From assembly GCF_020171945.1 (NCBI RefSeq), contig NZ_JAIVAP010000008.1, positions 124,001 through 188,000 of the forward strand: 64,000 nucleotides of DNA. The letters run 5' to 3'. Shown in pieces: positions 50,026 through 58,244 of the stretch. Numbering within the stretch: the stretch's first letter is position 1; each line of letters starts with the position of its first letter. The translations under genes were made by a program, and so were the position numbers. Under the pieces are notes generated by a model. The model was given only the letters and a program-made list of their open reading frames with translations. It searched no databases and was not told the origin of the DNA. Source of the DNA: Bacillus infantis (GTDB lineage: Bacteria; Bacillota; Bacilli; Bacillales; Cytobacillaceae).

Positions 50026-51240
50026 TTAGAGCGTTACCACTGATCTGTATTCCTGCAGCGCCGGAATCTTCCGGACGATTTCTCTCCCAATTTCAATAGA
50101 AGCTGTCGCTGCCGGTGACGGGGCGTTGCAGACATGGATGCTGCTTTTGCCGTTGACGATGAAAAAGTCATCAACAAGGCTGCCATCGCTTTGGAGTGCC
50201 TGGGCGCGGACGCCGGCTTCTGCCGGGACAAGGTCGTCCTCCTGGATATCCGGCATGAGCTGCTGGACGTTTTCCACGAATTTTTTCTTGCTGAAGGAGC
50301 GCACCATTTCACCGAGGCCTTCCTTCATATATTTAGAAGCAATCTTCCAGAAGCCCGGATAACCCATGACTTCGGCAAAATCCCTCAGGTGGAAGTCGGT
50401 CTTTTTATAGCCTTCCCGCTTCAGGCTCAGCACCGCATTGGGACCAACATCGACGGCCCCGCCGATCATCCTTGTAAAGTGGACGCCAAGGAATGGGAAA
50501 TTCGGGTTTGGGACCGGATAGATCAGATTATTGACGAGCCCCTTTTTTTCTTCCTTCAGCTTGTAATATTCGCCGCGGAACGGAACGATTTTCAGGTCGA
50601 CATGGTAACCTGCAAGTCTTGCGATCCGGTCGCTCTGCAATCCGGCGCAATTGATCAGATACCTTCCCTTTATTGTTTCCCTGTCTGTCTCCACCGCCAC
50701 TTCATCCTTCAGCTCTGTGATGCTCCTCACTTCATTGGAAAGCTTGATTTCCCCGCCATACGTGCGGATGATTTCGCCCATTTTCTCTGACACCTGGCCA
50801 TAATTAACGATCCCGGCCATCGGAACATGAATGGCTTCCAGCCCGTTCACATGCGGCTCCTTCTCTCTCAGCTCTTCCCTCGTCAGCTTCCTGACCGCCA
50901 GCTCATTCTGCAGGCCGCGCTGATATAGATCTTCAAGCAATGGCAGCTCCCTCTCATTCGAAGCTACAATTACTTTTCCGCAGATATCATGATCAATATC
51001 ATGAGTTTCGCAAAACTCGGCCATAGAACGATTGCCCTGCCTGGCGAACCTGGCCTTATAGCTGCCCGGCTTATAATAGATGCCTGAGTGGATCACTCCG
51101 CTGTTGTGCCCGGTCTGATGGGCGGCAACTTTCTTTTCCTTTTCTAGGAGGACCACCTTTGCATCAGGATTTTTTTCATATATAGCCATGCCCACTGAAA
51201 GGCCGACGATCCCTGCGCCTACAATAATATAATCGTACAT
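50026..51240 (-). CDS. lhgO: L-2-hydroxyglutarate oxidase
   Basis: The 404-residue FAD-dependent oxidoreductase has the dinucleotide fold MYDYIIVGAGIVGLSVGMAI, the HQTGHNSGVIHSGIYYKPGS motif of the LhgO/DAO family, and GVRAQALQSDGSLVDDFFIV near the end. It oxidises L-2-hydroxyglutarate to 2-oxoglutarate, passing electrons to the quinone pool. It is last in the gntR-glcD-glcF-lhgO operon, 15 bp after glcF. Confidence 0.92.
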   Translation of the reverse strand: MYDYIIVGAGIVGLSVGMAIYEKNPDAKVVLLEKEKKVAAHQTGHNSGVIHSGIYYKPGSYKARFARQGNRSMAEFCETHDIDHDICGKVIVASNERELPLLEDLYQRGLQNELAVRKLTREELREKEPHVNGLEAIHVPMAGIVNYGQVSEKMGEIIRTYGGEIKLSNEVRSITELKDEVAVETDRETIKGRYLINCAGLQSDRIARLAGYHVDLKIVPFRGEYYKLKEEKKGLVNNLIYPVPNPNFPFLGVHFTRMIGGAVDVGPNAVLSLKREGYKKTDFHLRDFAEVMGYPGFWKIASKYMKEGLGEMVRSFSKKKFVENVQQLMPDIQEDDLVPAEAGVRAQALQSDGSLVDDFFIVNGKSSIHVCNAPSPAATASIEIGREIVRKIPALQEYRSVVTL

Positions 51241-51255
51241 TTGACCACACCTTTC

Positions 51256-52548
51256 CTAGTTAATGCCGCAGGCTTCCGCCAGCAGTTCGACAAGATGGAG
51301 AACCCTTACCTGCCCCTGGAGCCCTTCCCGCTCCACTCCGAGCAGCATCTGCAGATGGCAGCCCGGATTTGTGCTAATGATCAGATCTGGTCCCGCCTTC
51401 TGGACGTTCCCCATCTTCCTGTCCAGAATCTCCATTGACTCCCCATAGTGCACAATATTATAAATGCCGGCAGAGCCGCAGCACATATCCATTTCCGGAA
51501 ACGGCCTGTATTCCACTCCGGGAACCTTATGGATCAGGCTGACAGGCTCACTCGCCACCCGCTGGACATTTTTCAGATGGCAGGATGGCTGGTAGACTGC
51601 CTTCCCCCTGATTTCCTTCTGGAAAGGAAGCTCCAGCCTGTCGAGGAGGACACTGATATCCTTGCATTTAGCGGAAAAGGCTTTGGCCCTCTCATGCCAG
51701 CTGCTGCCCATTTCAAACAGATGATGGTATTCCACAAGGGCGGCACCGCAGCCGCCAATACTGTTAATCACATAATCTACCTCATATTTCTCAAAGGCTG
51801 CGATATTCCTTTTTGCCAGCTCCACCGCTTTTTCACGCTCGCCGCTATGCTGATGGAGCGCCCCGCAGCAGGTCTGCTCATCGATAAAAACAACCTCGCA
51901 GCCGGCTGCTGCCAAAAGCTTCATGCTCAAATCATTCACCTTGGAAAAAACGGCATCCATGACACAGCCGGCGAAAAAGCCGATCCGGTATTTAGGTTTG
52001 GCTTCCCCATACCGCAGCACATTCTGCCTGCGTCTGCCGCCTTCCGCTTTTGGCATCACCTTTTCCAGATCCCGCATCGATTCAGGCAGCAGGTGCAGCA
52101 GCTTCATTTCCCTTAAAAGCACATCTGCTTTAAGAGTCTGATAGATTTTCAGGCCGGATCCGATAAATTTCAGCATCGGCCGGTTCGGGAATATGTAGTC
52201 GAAGACAAGCTTTTTGAGTGCTTTTTCCTTAAAGGCTTCCTGCCCCTTCCGATGCTCTGATACTGCATCAAGAGCCGATTCAAGAATGCGCCCATATTGG
52301 ACATTGGTCGGGCAGGCAGGCTCACAGGCCCGGCACCCGAGGCACAGCTCCATCGGCCCGGCCATATCCTCAATTGAAATCCGGCCCTCTGCCGCCATCT
52401 TGACCAGATTGATTCTCCCTCGCGGCGAGTGGGTTTCTTTTTCCATCGTTGTATAAGTCGGACAGGAAGGGAGGCAATAGCCGCACTGCACACAGCTGAA
52501 GGTTTCGGCATAAGCGAGCTTTTCGAGGACATTAGTCTGCTCAGCCAT
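51256..52548 (-). CDS. glcF: glycolate oxidase iron-sulfur subunit GlcF-like
   Basis: The 430-residue protein has two ferredoxin-type clusters (CVQCGYCLPSCPTY; CLGCRACEPACPTNV) in its first 100 residues and two CCG domains (FFAGCVMDAVF...CCGALHQHSG; YQPSCHLKNVQR...CCGSAGIYNI). It carries electrons from the flavin subunit. Its start overlaps the glcD stop by 8 bp, so it is translationally coupled. Confidence 0.92.
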   Translation of the reverse strand: MAEQTNVLEKLAYAETFSCVQCGYCLPSCPTYTTMEKETHSPRGRINLVKMAAEGRISIEDMAGPMELCLGCRACEPACPTNVQYGRILESALDAVSEHRKGQEAFKEKALKKLVFDYIFPNRPMLKFIGSGLKIYQTLKADVLLREMKLLHLLPESMRDLEKVMPKAEGGRRRQNVLRYGEAKPKYRIGFFAGCVMDAVFSKVNDLSMKLLAAAGCEVVFIDEQTCCGALHQHSGEREKAVELAKRNIAAFEKYEVDYVINSIGGCGAALVEYHHLFEMGSSWHERAKAFSAKCKDISVLLDRLELPFQKEIRGKAVYQPSCHLKNVQRVASEPVSLIHKVPGVEYRPFPEMDMCCGSAGIYNIVHYGESMEILDRKMGNVQKAGPDLIISTNPGCHLQMLLGVEREGLQGQVRVLHLVELLAEACGIN

Positions 52549-53959
52549 TATGCAGCACTAGCCTTTGACCGGGCTCCGGGAAAATCTTCCCCGGGTTCAT
52601 GATATTATTAGGGTCCCATGCCTCTTTGATGCGTTTCATCATATCTAATCCTGCCTTTCCCAGCTCCATTTCCATGAATGGTGATTTCATGACACCGATG
52701 CCGTGCTCACCTGAAAGCGTTCCTCCAAGCTCCACCGCCGCTTTGAAAATTTCTTCCACAGCCTGCTCCACCCTTTTCATCTCCTCACTGTCCCGCTGGT
52801 CAGCTATGATATTCGGATGGAGATTGCCATCGCCTGCATGTCCAAAAACGACAAGATGGATGCCGAACCTGTCCCGGATTTCCTTCAGCCTGGCAAACAT
52901 ATCGGGTATTTTGCTGCGGGGCACTGTCGCATCCTCGGAAATCTTCGTCGGTTTGATCCGGACAATGGCAGGAGATACGAGCTTTCTTGCCCGCCACAGC
53001 TCCTGTTCCTCCGCCTTGTTTTCGGCTATTCTTACATCGGATGCGCCTGTTGCCGTACACACCCCGTGAACAATCTTCATTTCTTCTTCAATAGCCAGCG
53101 GATGGCCGTCAAGCTCCAGAAGCAATACAGCCTCGGCATCAAGCGGCAGCCCGAGCGGCTCATACTGCTCTACCGCATGCACAGAGGCCTGGTCCATGAT
53201 TTCCATTTTTGAGGGAAGAATGCCGGAGGTCAGCACCTTCGAAATCGCCCGGCCGGAATCAACGAGGTCATGGAAGCTGATGAGCGCCGTCTTTGTAGCA
53301 GCAGGCTTCGGAATCAGCTTCAGAACCGCTTCTGTAATGATGCCCAGCGTGCCTTCGGAGCCGACGATCAGCTTGGTCAGGTCATAGCCAGTCACATTTT
53401 TCACCGTCCTGCCGCCTGTCCGGATAATTTCACCCTCGGGTGTCACAAACTCAAGCCCGATAACATAATCCTTTGTCACCCCGTATTTCAAGCCGCGCGG
53501 GCCGCCGGAATTCTCGGCCAGATTGCCGCCGATCGTCGACACATGAGCACTGCTGGGGTCAGGCGGGTACATCAGCCCGTACCTGCCGGCTTCATCATTG
53601 ATCCTTGCCGTAAGCACACCTGGCGACACAACAGCCACCATATCATCCGGGAAAATTTCAAGCTTATCATTCCACAGTGAAAAATCGAGTACGATCCCGC
53701 CGCGCACAGCAAGCGGGCCGCCGCTGAGGGATGTTCCCCTCCCTCGCGGATACAATGGTATCTGGAATTCATTCGCCAGCCTGACGATGCCAGCTGTTTC
53801 CTCTGCTGTCACCGGCTGAAGAACCAGGTCGGGCCTGTAGGTGCCAAACGAGGCATCATAGGAGAAGCTGAACAGATCAGCTTCTTCTTCAAGCACCCTC
53901 TTCGGGCTGCCCGTCAGCTCTTTAAGCTTTTGCAGGCATTCAAACGGGATATCTGCCAT
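52541..53959 (-). CDS. glcD: FAD-linked 2-hydroxyacid oxidase GlcD-like
   Basis: The 472-residue protein has the PCMH-type FAD domain (LYPRGRGTSLSGGPLAVRGG; GGNLAENSGGPRGLKYGVTK; VKNVTGYDLTKLIVGSEGTL) and the C-terminal domain with FGHAGDGNLHPNI and GTLSGEHGIGVMKSPFME. It oxidises glycolate, D-lactate or a related 2-hydroxyacid. It forms a complex with GlcF. It starts 18 bp after the GntR gene. Family members differ in substrate, and the exact one cannot be read from sequence. Confidence 0.92.
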   Translation of the reverse strand: MADIPFECLQKLKELTGSPKRVLEEEADLFSFSYDASFGTYRPDLVLQPVTAEETAGIVRLANEFQIPLYPRGRGTSLSGGPLAVRGGIVLDFSLWNDKLEIFPDDMVAVVSPGVLTARINDEAGRYGLMYPPDPSSAHVSTIGGNLAENSGGPRGLKYGVTKDYVIGLEFVTPEGEIIRTGGRTVKNVTGYDLTKLIVGSEGTLGIITEAVLKLIPKPAATKTALISFHDLVDSGRAISKVLTSGILPSKMEIMDQASVHAVEQYEPLGLPLDAEAVLLLELDGHPLAIEEEMKIVHGVCTATGASDVRIAENKAEEQELWRARKLVSPAIVRIKPTKISEDATVPRSKIPDMFARLKEIRDRFGIHLVVFGHAGDGNLHPNIIADQRDSEEMKRVEQAVEEIFKAAVELGGTLSGEHGIGVMKSPFMEMELGKAGLDMMKRIKEAWDPNNIMNPGKIFPEPGQRLVLHNG

Positions 53960-53976
53960 GATAATCCTCCTTTCGC

Positions 53977-54705
53977 CTATTCCATATGCTCGCTCAGCGG
54001 CTCAATCCGCTCGTCACCGAGCTTGATGCGGGCATTGATCAGATGGCGCTTCATATAATAGGCCGCTGCCTTATCATTCTGTTCCATGATTGCTTCATAG
54101 ATTTTCAAGTGCTCCTCATAAACCTGTTTTCTCTTTCTGGCCCTTCCGATATTCTGCTTCAGGGAAAAATTGAGCGAGCGCTGGTAAAGCTCCCGGAGGC
54201 TTTCAACCGATTGCAGCAGGAACGGATTATGGGACGCTTTCACTATTTCATGGTGAAACTGAAAGTCGGCTTCCGACCCGATGGATTGGTCGTCCTCCAT
54301 TTTTGCTGCAAATGCATCAAGTGCATCCTTTATTTTTCCCACTTCCTCTGATGTAGCCCTCAAAGCCGCAAATGCGGCTGCTTCAGTTTCCACAACCGTC
54401 CTCATCTCCAGCAGGTCATACACCTGGTAAATCGATATCATTTCAAAAGTGACTGAATCCAGCATGCTCACGAGATTCACCTCGCGGACATAGCTGCCGC
54501 CGCCCTGCCTTGATTCCACAAGCCCGCCTGCCTCGAGCACCCTTAAAGCCTCCCTGATCGGCGAACGGCTGACTCCAAACATTTTTGCCAGCTCATTCTC
54601 TGACGGCAGCTTGCTGTCTGCCGGAAATTCCTTTTCCTTTATCATCCTTTTCAGCTCGTCCAAAATTTGCGCTGAAACCTTCTTTCTTTCAATCGGAGTA
54701 ATCAT
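53977..54705 (-). CDS. GntR/FadR-family regulator of the hydroxyacid operon
   Basis: The 242-residue protein has an N-terminal winged helix (FPADSKLPSENELAKMFGVS; RSPIREALRVLEAGGLVESR) and a C-terminal FCD ligand domain (MRTVVETEAAAFAALRATSE; FHHEIVKASHNPFLLQSVES). Such regulators sense 2-hydroxyacids or similar (LldR, GlcC, LutR). It is first in the operon. The same palindrome lies in its own promoter and in the transporter promoter, so it probably represses both. ATG 54705 is 8 bp after GGGAG. Confidence 0.92.
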   Translation of the reverse strand: MITPIERKKVSAQILDELKRMIKEKEFPADSKLPSENELAKMFGVSRSPIREALRVLEAGGLVESRQGGGSYVREVNLVSMLDSVTFEMISIYQVYDLLEMRTVVETEAAAFAALRATSEEVGKIKDALDAFAAKMEDDQSIGSEADFQFHHEIVKASHNPFLLQSVESLRELYQRSLNFSLKQNIGRARKRKQVYEEHLKIYEAIMEQNDKAAAYYMKRHLINARIKLGDERIEPLSEHME

Positions 54706-54748
54706 GTAAGCGCTCCCTTTTTTTATTAAAAAAATAGACCGAAAATTA

Positions 54749-54788
54749 ACTTGTAATACAAGTATACAACAAACTGATTCCTATTCAA
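54749..54788 (-). promoter_or_regulatory. promoter and operator of the gntR-glcD-glcF-lhgO operon
   Basis: On the minus strand TTGAAT (54788-54783), 16-bp spacer, TATACT (54766-54761). The palindrome ACTTGTAATACAAGT (54749-54763) starts within the -10 box, placing the operator over the transcription start. The identical layout occurs at 57923-57962. Confidence 0.85.
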
Positions 54789-54819
54789 ATAAAAGTTCGA
54801 CAATTCAAAAAAAATAATT

Positions 54820-54875
54820 GCCCGTGCCAGGCACCGTCCGTGGACAAATGTCCATTTCAGGTGCCTGGCACGGGC
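54820..54875. repeat. REP-like perfect inverted repeat
   Basis: GCCCGTGCCAGGCACC (54820-54835) is exactly inverted at 54860-54875. The loop holds a TGGACA-AA-TGTCCA dyad. It sits between the gntR promoter and the end of the TRAP permease gene, with no T run. Confidence 0.85.
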
Positions 54876-54884
54876 AGCTTCTGT

Positions 54885-56849
54885 TTATGCTGGTACTCCA
54901 AATGAGCTGTTCTTTTTAATCCTGACAAGGTGGAATATGACGGCTGCCGAGCAGATGGCAAGACCGGTGATATCTGTGATCAAGCCAGGCTTGATCAGCA
55001 GGAGTGCACCTGCCAGGAAGAAGATCCTTTCAACGAGTGACAGCTTTCCGAACAGATAGTTTCCGAGTGAGCTTGCCAGGGCGTAAATCCCAATGGTGCT
55101 TGTAATCACAACCAGAATTACAGACAGGATAGAAACGGTCTCCCCTTCGGCTGACGGCTGAAGCAAAAGGATAGGGTTGTAGGCAATCATAAACGGAATG
55201 ATGAATCCCGGAAGCGAAATCCGGAGCGCCTCCCACGAAGTTTTCATAGCATTTGCGCCTGCCAGGCCTGCCGCTGTGTAAGAAGCGAGGGCAACCGGCG
55301 GCGTGATATTCGATAATGCTCCAAACCAGAAAACAAAGAAGTGGGCAGCGATTGGGTTGATGCCTGCTTCCACAAGCGCCGGGGCAGCTGTCACTGCTAC
55401 GACAATATACAGAGCCGTGGATGGCAGCCCCATGCTCAGTACGATGCATGTCAGCATAACAACAATCAGGATGAGCCATAAAGCCCCGCCAGTCAGCTCG
55501 ACAATATTGTAGGCAAGCGTAGATCCAACCCCTGTCATCGTTACAACGCAGATGATGATGCCGATGGCGGCACAGGCGATGCCGACCTGGATCGTTCCTT
55601 TTCCGCCTTCAATGAACGCTTCGATGGTCTTTTTAAAAGTGATCCTTGAAGACTTATCGCGGGTCAGCCAGCTTGCCACAATAACAGAACCGATCCCTGC
55701 AAAACCGGCAAACAATGCCGTTTTCCCGGCAAGCAGTGTTCCAATAACCACAATAATCGGGATAAGCAGGACACCGCGGTCCTTTAATATCTGCACGACG
55801 TTCGGGATGTTTTCCTTTGAAATTCCCTTAAGGCCCTGCTTCTTTGCTTCAAGGTCAATGGCAAAGATGAGCGCTATATAATAGAGGAAGCTCGGAATAA
55901 TGGCGGCAAGTATGACCGTTGTATATGAAATGCCAAGGAATCCGGCCATGATGAAGGCCGCTGCCCCCATGATCGGCGGCATGATCATCCCGCCAGTTGA
56001 CGCCGCTGCCTCAACCGCTCCGGCAAATTTCGGCTTCAGGCCGATCGATTTCATCAAGGGAATGGTAAAAGCTCCAGTAGTGGCTACATTGGCAACCGCC
56101 GAGCCGCTCAGCGAGCCTGTCAATGCACTTGAAATGACGGCAACCTGTGCTGGTCCGCCCCTCTTCCTCCCGGCAATTGCAAGCGCCAGGTCATTGAAAA
56201 GCTGGGTCGCGCCACTTACAGAAAGGAATGCGCCAAACAGGATGAACATGACAATAAAGGTTGAAGCCGTAGAAAGGGTCAACCCCAGGACGCCTTCGGT
56301 AGTCATGTACAGGCGGTACAGCAGACGCTCCAGGGAGAAGCCCGCATGTCCGAAGATCCAAGGAAAATATGTGCCAAATAAAGCATAGACGATGGCAATG
56401 AGGCAGAGTACCGGGATGAATATCCCTACCGCCCGCCTTGCAGCTTCAAGCAGGACAATGATCGTGATTCCTGCGAATATATAATCCACCAGGATCGGCT
56501 GTGATCCGCGGTCCACATGGATGGTTGTATAATTCAGCAGCAGATAGCCGAGCCCTGCAACAGCGAGCAGAATAAAAAGATAGTCTGACGCGCCGAACCG
56601 GTCCTTCCTTGACTTTTCACCTGCAGGATAAAAGAAAAATGTGAGAATCAATAGCAGCCCAAGGAAAATCAGATTGCGGTAGATTTCCTGTATATTGGAC
56701 AAACCGTTTGTATAGATGGCAAATACGGAAAACAGGACGGCGACTGCAGCGGCAATTTTCCGGTAAGGGCCGGAAAGCGAGCGCACACCTCCGCCAGCCT
56801 CCTTATCCAATGCCGCCGGTGCAGCAGTAGTCGGTTCGGATTTCATCAT
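54885..56849 (-). CDS. TRAP transporter fused permease (DctQM-type, TAXI-linked)
   Basis: The 654-residue protein has about 15-18 membrane helices and corresponds to the fused small and large TRAP subunits used with TAXI binding proteins (ALTGSLSGSAVANVATTGAF; GGMIMPPIMGAAAFIMAGFL; MGLPSTALYIVVAVTAAPAL; FGALSNITPPVALASYTAAG). It imports organic acids using a sodium gradient. GGAGG lies 7 bp before ATG 56849; a GTG at 56867 is upstream of the site. It follows its binding protein and is placed before the catabolic operon. Confidence 0.93.
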   Translation of the reverse strand: MMKSEPTTAAPAALDKEAGGGVRSLSGPYRKIAAAVAVLFSVFAIYTNGLSNIQEIYRNLIFLGLLLILTFFFYPAGEKSRKDRFGASDYLFILLAVAGLGYLLLNYTTIHVDRGSQPILVDYIFAGITIIVLLEAARRAVGIFIPVLCLIAIVYALFGTYFPWIFGHAGFSLERLLYRLYMTTEGVLGLTLSTASTFIVMFILFGAFLSVSGATQLFNDLALAIAGRKRGGPAQVAVISSALTGSLSGSAVANVATTGAFTIPLMKSIGLKPKFAGAVEAAASTGGMIMPPIMGAAAFIMAGFLGISYTTVILAAIIPSFLYYIALIFAIDLEAKKQGLKGISKENIPNVVQILKDRGVLLIPIIVVIGTLLAGKTALFAGFAGIGSVIVASWLTRDKSSRITFKKTIEAFIEGGKGTIQVGIACAAIGIIICVVTMTGVGSTLAYNIVELTGGALWLILIVVMLTCIVLSMGLPSTALYIVVAVTAAPALVEAGINPIAAHFFVFWFGALSNITPPVALASYTAAGLAGANAMKTSWEALRISLPGFIIPFMIAYNPILLLQPSAEGETVSILSVILVVITSTIGIYALASSLGNYLFGKLSLVERIFFLAGALLLIKPGLITDITGLAICSAAVIFHLVRIKKNSSFGVPA

Positions 56850-56869
56850 GGTCATTCCTCCATTCACAT

Positions 56870-57889
56870 TTATTTTGCTTCAGGCGGTATTAGCTCCTCT
56901 GGTATATCGACGCCTGCTTCTTTAAAATAGCGGTATGCTCCGGCATGGAGCGGCACTGTCACCCCATCCAAAGCCGTTTCAAGTGTCATGTTTTTCGCCG
57001 AGCTGTGCACTTCGTACATTTCATCCAGGTTTACATATAAAGTCTTTGTCAAAAGATAGATGGTGTCCTCATCCATTTCCCTGGTCGTCGACAGCAGATT
57101 AGGCTGGGCAATCGTCTGGATATCCTTATCCACACGCGGATATGTGCCGGCAGGAATGGTAAAGCGGTACCAGCTGTTGGAAACAGCATTGATCTTCTCC
57201 ATCTGCTCATCTGTCACTTCGAGGACGGATGCTTTCACATTGCTGGCATACATATCCGTAACAGCGGAAATCGGGATGCCGGCAGGCAGTGAGCCACCAT
57301 CAAGGCGTCCATCGCGCATGGCTGAAACAGTATCGCTGTATCCAAGGTACTCAGGGGAAATATTCTTTTTCGTCAGATTCAGGCCTTCCATCATGACAAG
57401 GGTCGACTGCTCCGTACCGCTTGCCTGCGGACCGACAGAAAAGCTTGTCCCATCGATGTCTTCAATTGTGCCGGTCTTTACCTTATTGTCCATCAGCACA
57501 AAATGCTCGACATTCGGCCAAAGCATGGCGATTGTGCGCAGATCCTCATAGCGCTTGCCCTCAAATGTGCTTTTTCCCTCATATGCCTGGGTGGAAATCA
57601 GACCCTGCAGTATGGCAAGCTGTGCTTCCCCATCCCGCAGCAATTCAATATTCTCAATAGAACCTGCAGAAGACTGGCCGCTCGCCTGCACTTTCTCATC
57701 CTTCAAATGGCTGCTCCAGACATTCGCCATCCCAACCCCGATCGGATAATAGGTCCCGCCCGTCGAAGCCGTTGCAACAGAAACAAAGGTCTTGTCCTTA
57801 TTGCCCTCCGCCGTTCGCACTCCCACTACAGCCGCAGCCGCCAGGATGACGATAGAAATAATCGCTTTCCATTTCTTGCTCACCAACAA
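56870..57889 (-). CDS. TAXI-family TRAP substrate-binding protein
   Basis: The 339-residue exported protein has an N-terminal membrane/signal segment (WKAIISIVILAAAAVVGV) and the TAXI-type fold (SVATASTGGTYYPIGVGMAN; QSSAGSIENIELLRDGEAQL; FSVGPQASGTEQSTLVMMEG). It delivers the substrate to the fused permease 20 bp downstream. The substrate is inferred to be a 2-hydroxydicarboxylate or monocarboxylate from the adjacent oxidases. The start is TTG 57889, 7 bp after GAGGAGG. Confidence 0.92.
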   Translation of the reverse strand: MLVSKKWKAIISIVILAAAAVVGVRTAEGNKDKTFVSVATASTGGTYYPIGVGMANVWSSHLKDEKVQASGQSSAGSIENIELLRDGEAQLAILQGLISTQAYEGKSTFEGKRYEDLRTIAMLWPNVEHFVLMDNKVKTGTIEDIDGTSFSVGPQASGTEQSTLVMMEGLNLTKKNISPEYLGYSDTVSAMRDGRLDGGSLPAGIPISAVTDMYASNVKASVLEVTDEQMEKINAVSNSWYRFTIPAGTYPRVDKDIQTIAQPNLLSTTREMDEDTIYLLTKTLYVNLDEMYEVHSSAKNMTLETALDGVTVPLHAGAYRYFKEAGVDIPEELIPPEAK

Positions 57890-57907
57890 ACATCAGCCTC
57901 CTCAATA

Positions 57908-57920
57908 TGTAAGCGCTTCA
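57908..57920. promoter_or_regulatory. candidate catabolite-responsive element (cre)
   Basis: TGTAAGCGCTTCA resembles the CcpA site TGWAANCGNTNWCA. A shorter match, TGTAAGCGCT, lies at 54705-54714 over the gntR start. Both are just downstream of the matching promoters. Confidence 0.45.
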
Positions 57921-57922
57921 AA

Positions 57923-57962
57923 ACTTGTATTACAAGTATACAATATTACAAGAAATATTCAA
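57923..57962 (-). promoter_or_regulatory. promoter and operator of the TAXI-TRAP operon
   Basis: On the minus strand TTGAAT (57962-57957), 16-bp spacer, TATACT (57940-57935). Palindrome ACTTGTATTACAAGT (57923-57937) overlaps the -10 and start. Confidence 0.85.
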
Positions 57963-58153
57963 AGAAAATTCACAAAATTAAAAAGACACTTTCTCCACCT
58001 AGTTTAGCTGCTATGTCCTCAGCCGCAGTGTCGCCGCAGTGTCAGGCACCATAAATCAAAAAATTTTCCCAACTTTATGTAATTGTAACTTTCTTCCTGT
58101 TGATGTATGATAGTGCCAAAGACCCACACACCTCTATTAATCCGCATCCTGTC

Positions 58154-58175
58154 ATTAATCAAACGTTTGATTAAT
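58154..58175. promoter_or_regulatory. 22-bp perfect palindrome upstream of nprR-like gene
   Basis: ATTAATCAAAC (58154-58164) is exactly inverted at 58165-58175. It is centred about 45 bp upstream of an extended -10 (TGGTATACT, 58205-58213), the right position for an activator or upstream repressor site. There is no T run, so it is not a terminator. Confidence 0.7.
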
Positions 58176-58204
58176 AGAATATTCTTACACTTAATCCCTA
58201 TTGC

Positions 58205-58213
58205 TGGTATACT
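58205..58213 (+). promoter_or_regulatory. extended -10 promoter of the nprR-like gene
   Basis: TGGTATACT with a weak -35 (TTACAC, 58185-58190, 17-bp spacer). The start codon is 32 bp downstream. Confidence 0.6.
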
Positions 58214-58244
58214 ATTCCTACGGGAAAAGTAGGAGGTAAAAAGC

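Noticed and set aside
50134-50790. 218-codon plus-strand ORF
   Set aside because: It is antisense to lhgO and has no recognisable domain or ribosome-binding site.
51448-52116. 222-codon plus-strand ORF
   Set aside because: It lies wholly antisense to glcF, which has complete iron-sulfur motifs. Long antisense frames here follow from GC-rich codon use.
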